Shown one piece after another: positions 22,701-37,700 of a stretch of 64,000 nt of DNA. Where the stretch lies: contig NC_066855.1 of assembly GCF_001640805.2 (NCBI RefSeq), forward strand, positions 1,742,015-1,806,014, given 5' to 3'. Position numbers and translations under genes: made by a program. Under the pieces are notes generated by a model that was not told the origin of the DNA, did no database searches, and was given only the letters and a program-made list of their open reading frames with translations. Position 1 is the stretch's first letter. Each line of letters opens with the position of its first letter. This stretch comes from Lates calcarifer (taxonomy: Eukaryota > Chordata > Actinopteri > Centropomidae).

Positions 22701-25700
22701 GCTGTCTCACAAACTTTTACATACATTTTAAAAGAAACACAACATGATGTGTAATCTGCAGGGATCTAACAAAGACCAGGGAGGGAAAATACAGGCAGTT
22801 AACTGTGCAAACACAGATGGTACAAGTTTTGCCAAGTGTTTGTAACAGGGGCTTTGAAAATCACAGAGAGTTGAGTTCAGTCCTTTGCATTCCTCTTCTA
22901 CCATCAATAAAATAAAGCAGTGCATCCACGCAATATGTGTTGTGTGAGTATACATATGGTGTGTGTGCACGCCCCACCTGCAGAGGCCGATAAATCCTTT
23001 TTGCTGCCGTTGACATCCTCCATACTTCGTGCAAAGGAATCGATCTCCGAACCCGATTTAGAAGCATCACCCTTGACACACAAACACACGCAAAGTGTTA
23101 GAGGAAAACACCTGTGAGAATGTCTGTTTCTGAGTAGAGTTAACAGAAAGCAGGTGGGCTGAAGTTGCCTCTAAGCACAGATCCCTGCTCAGCTGTATCT
23201 CCCTTCAAATATCACACACCAGTCACGCTTCAAATCTGACCCAGGATCGGTCACTAGAGGCAACCTCTCTCTGTGAGCAGGTGAGTGAGGGTGTGGTCTC
23301 CCTGATCCCAGAGTTCAAAGGTCAAAGGATACAGAGAGAGGGAGAAAAAGATCAACTATGTAAAGTGCTGTCATGCAAGGAGAGTGAGAAGGTTCATGAG
23401 AAACCACACTGAAATGCAATCTGTAAAATGCAACAGGGCAGTTTTCAGACACAACATGGCCGATATATTGGCCTGACTACAGAATCTCACAGGCCATACA
23501 GCAGTTCTTTTTACTCGCTGTGACCCATAAACAGCTACAAAAGAGCTTCAGTGTGGTTGCTAGGGTCTACAGTTTTCACACTTACACACAAACACACAAC
23601 ACACTCTAAACGAACGTCACGGTGGCGTAGGGCAATCTGTAAATCAGCAACTCAGTTTGACTTCTGTCACAGCAGCAGAACTCTTTATGGATTGTTTTGC
23701 TCTCTATCGTTGTTCCAGACAGTGATGTCAAAATTAGACTTTCATTATCTCACATTTACATATCTTTCTACTCCTGCTTACTATCTTTCACAGTTTTCAC
23801 AAGCTCTTAATTACTCTCTTCTAGCCTCTGCTTCACGCTGCCTTCCACTTACAAACCCACTGCAGTGAACCTCAGAGTTCCTGCTTGTATTTGCTGCACT
23901 TTGCCAGAGCCTGCAGACTCCATTAATATGTGTGAGGGTGCCAGGTGGATGCTGGATTAATAGAATGCCGACCTGGTGAGTCAGACCTCGGTGGTAGCAA
24001 AGTGAATAAACTGTGTGCAGAGAAGCCTTAGGACCTAATCACCATGTACCGCTTTTTAAACTAACAAATGACTTTCTCTATACTTCCCATGAGTGTTAGG
24101 GAAAGACAAAGTGGGTGCAGGCACACTGCATATTGTATTTGTTTACTGGAGGCGTGTTGGGTATGGCTATCTTTGAGGCCCAATTTGCATTTTTCTCTCA
24201 CAGTTAAAGGGACTATTTGTATGCCCCAGACTGTTCCCCCCCCCGACCTGTGAAGTAGGGGAAAATTAGGTAAGGAGAGCGGATGCTAATGAACTAGCAG
24301 CCCAATCAAGTCAAGGGCTACTTGGAGACTGCTGTAGTTGCCGTGCTCATCACGTTCCTGCATCTACTTATTTATCAGAGTGACTCATTCTCTTTAAAAA
24401 TCTTGGCTCACTGCAGGAAGCATGAGGCACCTGGGGATACCTGGATCCTTCCAGTAATGGGGTATGAAAAATATCTAGGAGCGATTCTTCTGTCAACTTG
24501 TCGAGTGCCTCCCATAACTCTTTCTTTGTGCCTCATTTTCCTGTTGTAACAATAGTTATTAGGGCTGGAACAAACGATTTGAATGTCTAGTGTAGCTGTA
24601 GTGGTTGTAGCAGATGCTGCATCTTTTTTCACTCTATGGTCGATGAAACCCAGCTGTACTTACCTGTTAGGCCCATTGATCTTGTTATGGTGATCTATTT
24701 GACATGTAAACTGGATGTCTAAACATTTCCTTCAACCGTACTCAAGTAAAACAAAGGAAAGAAATGTTTATGCTAACATTAGCATTGGCATTATTATACA
24801 ATCTAATTGATATTTGATTATTATTTAATTTACTTGTTTGTTGATTTCAATTTGATTTAGAAATGTTTTAGAATGTTCACACATCCACCATCACACACAC
24901 ATACTAACCAAACACACAGCACACACCCACAATTTATCACCAGACATAAATTTGAAAAAGAAAAAAAGAAGTTTTAACCACAGCAAGAGCCCCTCTCCCA
25001 CAGGGCTCATCAACCCACACACAATCAATCAGGAGGGACAGCTGTGATAGGACAAACCCAGTGGAGCATCAGCACTAAGCATTGTGGGTGCTCAGCTTTA
25101 TCTCCTCTCCCTCTCTCTCTTTGTTCAGGTAGGGGGGAAAGAGAGGAGAGCAGTTGTGTTTTTGGTCCTGGTTTTGGTTCCTGCTGAGCGGTGGTCAGTT
25201 AGGAGCTTGTACCTGCCGTAGCCTCTGGTCAGTGTGAAGGTCAGTGTGGTGAGGTGTGTGTGTACTCACAGAAAAATCAAAGCTAGGCCAGGGGCTTTGT
25301 TGTGAAGGTCTTGCAGTATAAACACAAGGACCAGACCTGACAGGACCAGGTGAAGACCAGTGGCACAACTTTACCCTCATTCCTCCTTTCTGAGGCACAC
25401 AGACAAAACAACTGCTTTAACAGAACTGATCTGCAAATTGACAGATTTGTCAGATTACGGAACAACAAGTGATGAAAGGTTGACACTATCATCATCATGT
25501 GTCCTACAGATTGGGAGCTCAGATTCTCAGGGAACAGGTCGAACAGTGTAAAGCTGTTTTCAGCTTGACTGCAAGATCTGTGCTTTAATCTGTCGTTAGT
25601 TCCTGATGAGTTCTGAGTTCTAGATCAGTCGTAGGCTCAGACAAGGCCCCAGAAACAGCACTGGACTGTGAGGTGATTGTTTTGGTTTGGAGGCTGCTCG

Positions 25701-28700
25701 GGGTGTTGCAGCTTCCATGTTCATCATGTGAAACACACCAGCACAAAAAGCATTTTACCCATCTCAACCGCTGAGAAAGGAGAGGCTGAACAATGGTGAG
25801 CATCACAAACCCCCTGAGAAGAGGAATTCAGCCAGCTGGGCTATGGGAAGTCTTTGACACGCTCTCACCCGGCTCAGCTGGAGGAGGACTTTAATACTCA
25901 TGCTCCATGAGCACAGAAACAGGGAAGCATGAGGAAGCCAGCAGAGGCTTTTGTGGCAAGTGCACCCACAGAGAAACTTTTACAGAGCTGGATGGGCTCC
26001 ATCTTTTAATGCAGCACCCAGTTCTCCTTAAAACATCCATGGGCACAAAGGCACACACTAACCTCACACATGGTCGGTTGCTAGCTAGCTTACAGTGAAC
26101 ATCTTTACAATCAGAACATTTGCTTACAGACTGGTCCTTGCTTCATTAGGTAGGACTGGATGACATGCTTCTTGTGCAGCAGTAGTAATGACCTTCGATA
26201 CACAGTACATACAGGTGGCACACGCGAGTCGATACAGACAGAGTAGCTTAAATTGTACATTTCTGACCGACTGTGTCAAAAGATCAAGCTGACCTGAGAT
26301 CTGCTCAGTCCTAATCCCTTGACTGTCAGGGGTGCACAGTGCAATTTAGAAACCCACAGACAACCATGCTGCTGAGGTGAAGAGCTAAAGTCGGTGAAAC
26401 TACATCAGACTGCAAGGGAGAGATTAATCCATCTTAGGCCTGATTTTGATCTGCCAAATTTCCTTCTCTTGCTCTCTGCTGCTGTCCTCTCTCACTTTCT
26501 CTTCCCTCTCTGTCTTTTCTTTTCTGCATCATCTTCTCTTTTTCATCCTCTCGTACAACATCTTCACAGGCAGAGATTAATTCGTAATGTGCCTGTCAGA
26601 AAACAAATCCTCTAAAAAAAGATCCAGCCGGAGTGAATTGAAAAAAACTTCCCTGCACAACTGCAGTTTGAACAGCAACAAAAAAGACAAGAAGAAATTT
26701 TGCATTTTTTCTCCCCCCAGATTAAGGCATCTCGAGAGGAGAAGGAATTAAATAAGACTGGTAGGAGGACCAATCACAAGAGAAGTTCTACTAATCTTAG
26801 GAAGGAAAGAGATGTTAACAGGATTACATTTCTGACTGTGTGCTCTCAGGTATGTTGGTGTTGAGTATACCACTAGTTTGGGGGAGAAATCAGCCAAGAT
26901 CGGTGAGTAGAAGGAAGTGTTTTCACCAAGCATTAGACAATGGAGGTTTAACTGGAGAAAGGAAAGGTGGAGATGATAGCTTTGGAGCAGAGGGGGCGCT
27001 GGACTCGAGGGAAATCCCTAATCCTGAAATAGCCGGGTTGTTTGGATAGCTTGTTTACACTCTGCCACCCCAATTTGGGCATGGTGGTGGGAGCAGGAGA
27101 TGGGCCAGACCAGGCCTGCTGCTGATAGCCAGACAATAATAGACACCAGCAGCAAACAGGGGGATCTCAATTACATCGCTTCAGAAAGGGTATAAATGGG
27201 AGACGGAGGGTGGCTGTTGATAGGAGGAAGGGGGGTTGATTGTGTGTGTGCATGAGTGTGAGTGTGTGTGTCCACCAAAATTGTATCCTACCACAGCTGC
27301 ATCTGAGACTCCCAGAATTGGGTTGGATACCTGTGCTGTAAGCAGCAAACCTCTAAACTAACACCAAGGCATTAATGAAATCCACAATAATCTAGGTACG
27401 TGTGGAAGTCCAGGGCTGACGATATTTAAATAAATCAAATCAAAACGCACTTCCTATTTTTCATCTGTGTGCCTACAGCACCATTTAATTTACATTTTTA
27501 AAACCCAATTATCAATTTCACATATTGAGATAGTTTGATAGAATAACCACTAATATGAAAACTGAGAAATGTACAAAACATAACACTGCAATATATTTTT
27601 TTCTTTATAAGAAAGTTTATAAATATGAAGTGGACAGACAGAGATTCAGCCACACTGCTAGCTAAAAAGTGCATAGTTGCATAGTCAAAATTAAAAAATC
27701 TAAATTAAAACTCAAGCGGCAAACAATTTCATAACGATGATGAAATTAAATGATGATTTCATTTTCAAATCGGTTGATAATGTATACCCTAAACCTGAGA
27801 ATAAACTGGAAATTGATTTTTTATCAAGTTTCTATTTGATTTCATTTTAATATTGGCAGCCCTAGACCTCCACAGTGGGCTCCTGTATGCATTGTACACA
27901 GAATATACAGTGTGCAGATGGTTATAAAAGATAACACAGGAGAATAAAACTATAATAACAGGTTTAACCATTAGACCAACCAGCAGACTCCACTGAAAAT
28001 CCCCACTTCAAGCTCAGGCTCCCAATGGCCCACTGTATTTCAACCAGATAAAAAATGACTCTGAATTTGGAACATATGCCCACTGGAAAAGTCCTGGATC
28101 AGTTCTGGATAGCATCCAACAGTGTAAAATTAGAGGACATGAGGACAAGAGTTACAATCATCTGTTTTTCAAAGGCCTCATTTCATAGAGTGTACTGGCC
28201 TTGTCTTAAGAGCCTGAGTCATGCAAACAGAGTCGATCTCCCCCGCTCTCTTTATTAGCTCTCATCCTCTAGTCTGGCTGGATTTATCTGGCTGGGCAGG
28301 GGCCTCCCAAAAAGCCGGCACTCCCCACCCCGTCCCCCTCTTTCCTTCACTTCATCTCTATCCCCAGCCAGATAAAACAGAGACTGAGAGAGGGAGATTT
28401 TTGGCAGCGCCGGTGCGGCGTTCTTACCCCGAGGCTGGAAAGAAAAAAGAGAGGGGTGGAGGGCTGGTGGGAGGTGAGCATTCAATCTGAGGTTTGATGT
28501 GGAGTCTGCTTTTAAAGAGGACAAGAAAAGAAAGAAAACACACACACAGCAAAGTGTTGCAAGTGTTTAAGTCCTCTGTTGTCTCTCCTAAAGCTCTGTG
28601 AACAGTCACTCGGTGCCCCGGTTAGTCTCCGCAGCGAGGGCAGCATGCAGGATGCAGGATGCAGCTTAGACGACTTTGAGATGATGTGACACATTCTCTG

Positions 28701-31700
28701 GCAGCCATGTTGGAGGTCTTCTGTTTTTGGCAACATGGGTGACCGCAAATTGCTTTTCTGCACTTTTCATTTCTGTACTGCTTTAGAGGAGACTGACTGT
28801 TTCCAAATACTAAAACCATTCACAGTACATTATCACTGTTTCCACAGGTGCTCATTTTAAAGGGCCAGTTCACTCAAATTCTGTTTATAAAATGATATTT
28901 CCCCAGTGTAGATTCAAGATTTTGTATAATGCTATCCTCAACAAGGGAGTCATTAGAATATGCTGAAAATAATAAAGGTTCATGTTGGGTTATTGTGTTT
29001 TTTTAACATCAGTTTGTTCTGGCAGATGGCTCTAAATACCTACACTGCAGTACTGGAGTCTCAAGTCAAAATGTTATTTCAAGTTGTTCTGTATTATGTT
29101 GGACTGGCCTGGACTCACTGAAGTCACTGGCTATGGCGAAGTCCAGTTGGCTCTATTTTATTTATATGACTTTCCTGCCTAACATAACTGGCTGCACTTG
29201 TGGTAGCCTGGAGAGGCTGCTCTGCCATTAGTCATCTGTCAGTTTTCCATGGAGACACAAATTCTTTAATATCACATCATTGTTCTGTTCCTAATTCACA
29301 AGTGCAGGTCATGCTAATAAACCATAGTCTTTCTTTCCCATGTTTTCCATGTTATCTTCATTTTTCACGTGGTTTGATGCACAAATGTGTGAAATAATGT
29401 CAGACTTCCATAGTTAGCTTGTAACAGTGTGCAAAAGTGTGATTTGGTATTTAATTATATTTTTCTCATAGTTTTCATCATATCATTCACAAAGAGTGAA
29501 TTAGAATTAGACTGATGTATGTTATTTCCTGTTCCTCTTCACACTTTTCTTTACTACTTTTCCCACTCGAACTTCACCTCAAATTGGACTCGGATTGTCA
29601 TAGTTTTTCAAATGCTAGGACACCCATGAGGCTCGGCCTGTGGAGAGCACTGCTCTATAGCTGCCTCATTCATCTAAGTTTGAATCCAGAATAGAATTGG
29701 TTTAAAGTGATGAGTGTATTATTAGGTTTCTACAAAGGCTAAACAAAGGCTGAACTAACAGCTTTCCTCTGGCATTAGTGGCTCACTCAACAAAATTTTA
29801 TGCCTGGTGATTAAATGTTTCTTGCTAAAAAGCACCTTGGGAGCTGCAGTTGATTTTTCTACTGATACTTTTATGCACAAAGACTTGTACCTTTGCCTTC
29901 TTATCAAAGAACCAGATATTTTCTAACAGCTGCTCATCTTTTGCACTGATGTTTCACCCGGGAGAGTTTAACATCCATTCAAGCCTTGGAAAAACTCCAG
30001 AAAATCACCTGATACTGTTTATACAGACAATGAACTGGGCTTTTATTTCCCACGTCACCACTCTATTGAATTGGGTGGATAAACTGACACAATATCTGCA
30101 CGGCTCAATACCACTTGGGACAAGTTAGAAAATATAGTAGATCATTTTTGTAATTTGCGTGGAATGGCCATTTAATGCACCAGTCGCAAGCAATAGCTTG
30201 GAGCTGCATGATATTATCAGTAATCTATCTGATAAATTATTGAACTGGCCAGTTAACTAAGCAGATATGATGTCAAAAAGCAAGCACGGACATTAATGAG
30301 AAGCACTCCTGCTATGAACCTCCAAGCTGTAGCCAGTGAGAGATCTGTGACATCACTGCAAAGCCTCTATAGGAACGGGTGAGGAGAACAGGAGGTGGGG
30401 GAGGGCAGAGGGGATGATGGGGGAGGGCGGTTAGTCAATTAAATGGAGGGAGGGAAGGCAGAGCTGCAGTGCTGTACATACCCCTGAGTCTACAGGCAGC
30501 TGAATTAGGCTCAGCTGGGCATGCAAGTCCTCCCGCTTGGACACTTCCTATAGTGGAAGTGATTGGTGCAGCCGGACAGGAGAGGGAGGCGCAGACAGGA
30601 AAAGAGGCAGAGGTGAGAGGTGGAACCACAGCGGTAGACAAGAGCAGAAGGAGAAAGTTAAAGGAGGTTCAGCCTGTTGTACCATTTGGACTCTACCGTG
30701 CAACAGAACATATCAAAGCAACTGTCCTGGATCACAGTGTGCACAGGTGCACATGTGTACTTCAGCAACTTGAATTAGTCGAAAGCATGAAAAGTCAGGA
30801 CAGCAAAGAGTAGAAGAGAAGCACAGCCATGTTTTACTATCCAGCTGGTCCACTGACAGGTTGTACGAATATCATTCAGAAATGACATAAATTTGATGAC
30901 AGTGCAGAACAGATATGCATCGTTCAGGGCATACTGTACTCAGCATGGAGGCATTCGCCTTCTGTGTGAATTGTGCATGTTTGCATACATGTGAAATGTA
31001 TGGTTATTGTCATGGTGAGAGGTTCAATAAAAAAGAATAACAACTTTTTGTCTCTTCTCCGTTAACTCCCCATAAAGAAACAGATTGGTCTGGTTGCACT
31101 CTCTGCAGCGGATATTGGATTCTGTCACATGGACACACTGTCACAACCAGACAGAGAAAGAGATGGATAATAGGAGAGGACAAGAAGAAAAAGTGTGGAG
31201 CGGATGAGGAAGAAGTTAAATCAAGAAAATAAAAGCAGGGAAAAAGGAAAGAAAGAAAAACACCTACATAAGATGATTTCCCCTTAGCTTGTGTCCAAAG
31301 CAACATGGACATTAGAAGTAATACTCCTTGTGTACATGGCTATGTGTGTGTGTGTGTGTGTGTGTGGCTCCACAGCCGTACGTCTCTCCTGGCTTGGCTC
31401 ACGTCATTCAAGCACCCGTTACCTAGCAACCCTGACACAGGGAAAGTTTGGCCAACTAAAAATAAACTTAGTGTTTGCAGAAAAGGATGTAAAGTTGAAG
31501 AAGGAGAGGGAGAATTAAGCCGACAGCTCTGTGATGATACAGGAGAACAGAGGGGGAGAATAGAACACAAGCTAATAGACCTTAGGGGTTTCCACATTTG
31601 GTCGTGAGTGTGTGTATGTATGTGTTCTGGAAGATTTCTTTCTCCTCTCTCCCATGGCTCCTAACAGAAGTAAAACTTAAACAAAGAAGATGCAACAAAC

Positions 31701-34700
31701 ATTCAAACTAAAATTTGTACAGACTATGATGATACAGCATTTTGCCCATATAGCATTAGCTATTAATCTTTAGCACTGTAAGCAGTCGACAACATTTGGA
31801 AGGACCTGTTGTGCTGTTACACCACATTAACTTTTTGGTCACTTGGGGGCAGCAGAGACAATCTGTGACATAATATCACTACTAACATCTTATCTAAGTC
31901 CAACATTCACTCTCTTTTTAGCTCTGTTTTTGGTCTTTACTACTGTCTCTTTTGTTGCTAAGTGCTTCTCTACATTCGTTAGCTAGTAGCTAACTGTCTT
32001 TTTTTTTGCCAAAAATAGCTGCAGCATTAGCTAACACCATATTTCTAAAACCACAGAACTGATGTTAGCATCGTTTGCCACTAGTTTCTTTTTGTATGTT
32101 TGACCCTCATTATTAGAAACAACAGGTTGTAGCTAGCATTAGCCGTCTCTTCTCATTCCAGTTGTGGTGATGGACAAATGACCAGACTGTTAAAAATCTC
32201 AGCAAATGGTTCATGATTTGTAATAACAAAGGGCTAAGCAACGGCTAAAAACATTAAGCCCTCCAGATGATTACGAATATGAAGTTTGCAAAGAATGTTC
32301 GGAATGATTTTTAGCATTTCTTTTTCGTTCTTTGCCCCCCTGTAAAAACTCCATCTTAAGCAGCTTGGGTCAGTACAACCTGGCATGTCATTCCATTCAC
32401 CCCAGTCATGTGCTTGATATTTGTACAGCAGATAATGCAATATCAGGAGAAGCCCATTCCAATTAATCCATATTTTATGAGACTGTCAACCTCTCCCATT
32501 GCCACCCCTCATCTATTCTCCCTCCTCTCAAGCGAAGAGCCAAAGAGCGTCAGAGATCAAAGCAGAGGTGTTGTCACCCCTTAAAGAAAGAGAGGGGGAG
32601 ACCTGGAGACAGCCCAGAGACAGACTGAATGCTCGTGTGATTTATATCTCCATCTCATCTCACAGCCTATTCTTTCTCTCAGTTACTCCGTCTGTCTCAA
32701 ATTAAGCCCTGTATATGTCAAACGGGCTGGCTGAAAAGTGAAGAAAGGTCGCTCAATGAGTTTCTTTACTTCCTTAAAAATGCTCAGGGAAATGTTTTCC
32801 CAGCTGCCCATTTCTAAACAATAAAAGCCATTAATCCACCTTCTTCTCGCTCTTTTTGCTGTCTTTTCTGTCTTGGAGAAAGATCACAAACATGGTGCAG
32901 TGGTGGATAACATATCACCTTTGTTTTATGACATGACGTTGTACGAAGGAGGGGAAAGATCGAGTGGGGGGGGGGCATGAAAAGAAGGTATCTGAGCATG
33001 AGACCGATGAAACAGGGGATGTGGGTGACGTGGGCTGATGCACAGTCTAGTTGAGCAGACATAGTTTTCGTATGATGTTCTTTATGGCATGACTGCATTG
33101 GCAAATAAGCAGAACAATAATGAGGATGACTGCTGAGATAGTGGGAAAGAGTGGGAGGAGAAGAGGCTGACAGCGAGATGAAGATGAAGAGGAGAAGAAA
33201 ATGAAACGCTGCAACTAGTGTGAGCTCATGTCCTCACATAACCCGCTGCAAAGAGTGCAAGAAAAGGTACAGGTTAATGCCTACAGTGTTCATGAATTCA
33301 TTATGTATGTGTGGGCGTGAACATCCATCCATTAGTGTGGCGTGTGCCTACACTGAAAAAATAAGTCATTTGAGTAATTTGGCAGACAAATAGCTCAATA
33401 ATTTAAGTTCTGTCGGTTTTTCGTATCAGTGTTGTGCAAGTGTGACTGGCAACATTATACCTCCGCCTGGAAACCCTCAACCAAGATGGCCACCAGCAAG
33501 TTGAAGAGAACATAGTTTCCAAAGGTCATGAGTGCGATGAAGTAGAGGGCTGCTACAGGAGAGGTGGAGGCCATGCCATTATATAACACCTTGTTCCAGT
33601 CCTCCTGGGTCAGGATCTGGATGAGAGGAGAGAGGAAAAAGGATTAATGCTGAAAAGAATATCAAATTTTGGATCATAGTACTAGTTTGATAGTCGACCA
33701 GTCCTGCTCCCATCAACACCACCTCACCTGTTGAGATTTCCATTCTTGCAACACCACTCAAAATTACACAAAACAATATCCTTGGTTTCAGACCAAGGTA
33801 GACAAAACCTGGCTTCTCACTTCTAACCTATAGCTGTCAATTCTTTAAAATGAAAGAAGACCTGAATATCTGCTGTACATGGCCTCATGCCAAAAGGCTG
33901 AAGCTAAAGCAGTATGTCCCAGGCAAAAAAGTTTGTATCCACCAGTTAATAATCCATGTAGAAGACATGGATCATCTATGTAGAAGACCTGCAACGTTTT
34001 CATGACTGTATGTTTATGTTGAATCAGTGAAGATAGATTAAACTCTCCTGTGTGTAAGAACAGACATGTCAGGACAAGCTGGCATTTTACATAGTCCCTG
34101 ATCAAATGTTTCACTGAATTATGAATGGTTACTATATTAAGCATGACAGATACCATACAGTACTTTATGCAGAGATAGTGGATGGATGATTGGAGCCCAC
34201 AGAGTTAAGAGGCAAGACTTCCTCACCTAAGATACTTGGAAATGGAAAATGGATGATGGGAAGAAAATGAGGGGGATAGATAAAGGCCTACCAGGGAGGG
34301 AGAGAGGGGCTGGAAGAGTGAAGAGGAATATTTGATTTGATGTATTTTATTTATTCAGGAGGAAATTGTCTTTTCAGCCTCTGAATGGGGACAGGTTCAG
34401 TCTGCACCAATGAAGCAAGAAGATGTTAAGTCAGTTGCTTGAGGGCACTTCAGCAGATACCGTTTGATCACCCAGGAAGTTCAAGTTACCAGATGGTGGA
34501 TGAACTTACATACCTTTAGGTAATCCTGCTGCTAAATTTTTATCAACTCAGACTGTGAAGCTACAGCTAAACTGGCCATAACACAGTGAAATGTGAATAT
34601 TTAATGGAGTGAGAGAAGGGGAGACAGTGCTCACCTGGAAGACAGTCACTATGGCCCAGAGAAGAGAGTCAAAGTTCTTCCTGTCTGGCAGAGTGTCTTC

Positions 34701-37700
34701 ATCCCTCTCCGACCCAAATTTACAACCAAACAGATGCATCCCCAGGATACTGACAGAGAGGAGGAGGGAGGGAAGGAAAAAACAAACAGGAAAAAGAGGG
34801 ATAAATGTTTACATCAAGCAAACCCATTAGATACAGGACAAATAAGCAGAAATTATTTGCTGCAAAGACTTGCTGTTTTGACTGTACCACACTGATTATA
34901 CTTGCAGAAACAGCTGTGGCAGAACAGACATGGTGATTACTGCGAGAGAACTGTCATACAAAAGGATAAATAGCAGTACTCACTTAACATTTTATGACCA
35001 AAAAAGTAGCAAAGAGAACAAAAACATCATGTAAAGAGTAGAGTCAGTGGGGCCATGGACAATCATTGGTTCATTAACAGTTGGCCCACAATGCATTGAG
35101 GAAGAAATGTTGCCAACAAACAGAGTGGAAGTGGCGTGCTTGTGCCAGGTTAAGTTCAGCACCATGGAGAGCGTCACACACCATGGCAATGACATACACC
35201 TTATGTTTTTTCACTCAAATGAATGAAGATCACTGGCAGTGGAAACAGAGATAATTTAATCTAACTGAAAGTTATTTCCATTACTTTTTATTAGCTATTA
35301 GCTAATCTAACTATAAAAGACTGGGAACAGAGTGAGACAGCTGAGCTGGACTTTCACTCACCAAAAAAGTCTCTAACACAAATATCTAATACTTAAACTG
35401 CCATTTTTGTATATCTGTAATTCTTCTGGCTCTAGTTCCATACTTCATCAGTGGCATCAACCTTCTGATTTAAGTCTCTAAGAAAGCAAATAAGCATATT
35501 TCACATTGTGCAGAACTTTTCCTCTGAAGCCAATTCTATACTAGATATCCATGTTACTACTGTACTACTGTGGACTGGTAGTGTGGACAGCTTTTGTAGT
35601 TTAACATGTAAAAACAGGGATTTGAGAGAAGAGGTGGATGAGAATAAAGGAAAGAGGAACAAAGACGATAGAGGAGAAAGAGAAAGAAAGTTGGAAAACT
35701 TATTATGATGTGTCTTTAGAATTATGCTAAGTGGTGATTAAAGTCTTGTCAAGCTAATTAGCAGGTAGCCTGGTAATAAGAAAGAAAGAGAGACAGAAAG
35801 AAAAATGGGAGACAGACATACTAGAAAAAGTTATGCCAGATAAGACAACTAATCGGGGGTGTTATTATTATGAACCAGCAGTCAGTCTGCACTGCAGTCT
35901 GTCTTTTATTCAGAGACAGACACTGAAGCTCGACTGGAGCTCAGGGATCAATGAACAGGCCTCTGCTGTGTCAACTTGGCAACTCTTCACACAATTCAAG
36001 GCCTGTTTATCTATGCATATACAAGGCCCTTGGAACTCTGTGTGAGTGTGTGAGTGTGTGTTGGGCATACATGTTTCCACAAACAGCTGAACAACCTGCT
36101 GAAATGAAGCAGCACAAACACACATATACACACACCCATAATAACAGGGTACAATGAAACCGATATATTTACTTTCATACATATTATTTTTAGCTGCTGC
36201 GACACAGTTTACATGGTAACCTGTATAACAGAGTCAGTCTCTGGAAAGTCTGGAAAAACAGGAACAACAAAATACAACCAGAGAGCATGTTAGACAGTCA
36301 GGTGGCTCACACTGATGCCATTTCAAACCAGATCAACTCTCAGACTGAAGAGTTTGCCCCTGAGAATGTGATTGGATATATCAGATTTGCCAGTTAATTA
36401 GGTCCACCAAGCTAAAACTAACACAGCCTGACACAACAGTCCTGCAATAAATAATACTTTGATTTAGGAGAGCCAGACCTCCAATCTCTCACAGCTCCTT
36501 TTTAAAATTCAGACTCAACCACTCCACACAGACACACTACAACAACACACTAAACTTTAAAGTTCTACACTGTTTTGAACAGTCTGTTGTTGGTCTGATG
36601 TATTTTTAAATATCATTTTATAAAACAAAAATGAGGCCAAGTTACTGCACCTTCTGACCACTGGAAATTACTTATCTGTTTTTCAACTGAACTAGAGTGT
36701 TTGTGGTGAACACAGGCTGGGATTATGTACAAAGACCTAAAACGTCATTACATCTGTGGTAACCTGTGAGATTGTTGTCTCCTCTTGGTGCGTATATTAG
36801 TGAGTTTGTGTATCAGACGGGTGCAGAGAATCACCTCTGTAACTCTCATGTTGTTGAGCTCAGCCGCACTGCTTAACCAGGCAGAAAAGAGGGAATGCTG
36901 ACGAAAAGAGGGAATCACTTAGTCTTGTCGTCCCGTCGGCTGATCTCATTCTTCCTGTCACACGTCTGTAGAGACCTCTGCCTCTCACCGCTCCTTGCCT
37001 CTCATGCAGAAGTTACCATGTACTGATCTGCCAATTTACTTTCATTCCACGCCTTTCGTGCTTTCAATTCCACCTACAGAATGTGCTTCATGGTCACTGA
37101 TCAAACTCCTTTTAGTTTAACTCGTCTGTGTTTTTTATGACTGCTTTTGATGTTGCTCCTCTATTAGCAACAAGAAATAGACAGTTCACACATTTTTTCA
37201 TGAGACTGAAATCAATATATATTTTTGCAGTGAAAGACAGGATGTGAAGTCTCTCACTCTCCTTCTGCCTACCTGAAGATGAAGATAAAGAGCATGAGCA
37301 GCATGCAGAAGGTGGCCACGTTGTCCATGGTCTTCATCAGCACCACCAGCTGCCTCTGCAGGGCCGGCATGAAACGCACCAGCTTCAGCACCCGCATCAG
37401 CCGGAAGGTCCTCAGCACAGACAGACCGCCACCCTGCTGACCCACGATCTCCCACACACTGAGGAGATGTGAAGAAATTTGAGGAGATGAAGTTGATGAG
37501 AGCTGAGAGAGTGTGGTGATAAATCTGTGCAACCCATTTCACAATACACATAACAAATAACTACTGCAACCTTAAACACAGTTATTTGAATAATATCACA
37601 GTTAAGAAACTTTTTATGGTAACATCTCTCATTACCTCCTGTAACTTTTCAAGAATTAACAACTAATTAGTGTAATTAACTGATAACAAATATATGATAA

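Larger units (their letters stand above)
30548..33460. other. Intron w9-w10 (2.9 kb)
   Basis: It includes a GT array (31342-31366) and a block about 31800-32150 with GGGGGCAGCAGAGACAATCT and GTTAGCTAGTAGCTAACTG, which looks like an old dispersed fish repeat. The rest is unassigned. Confidence 0.55.
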
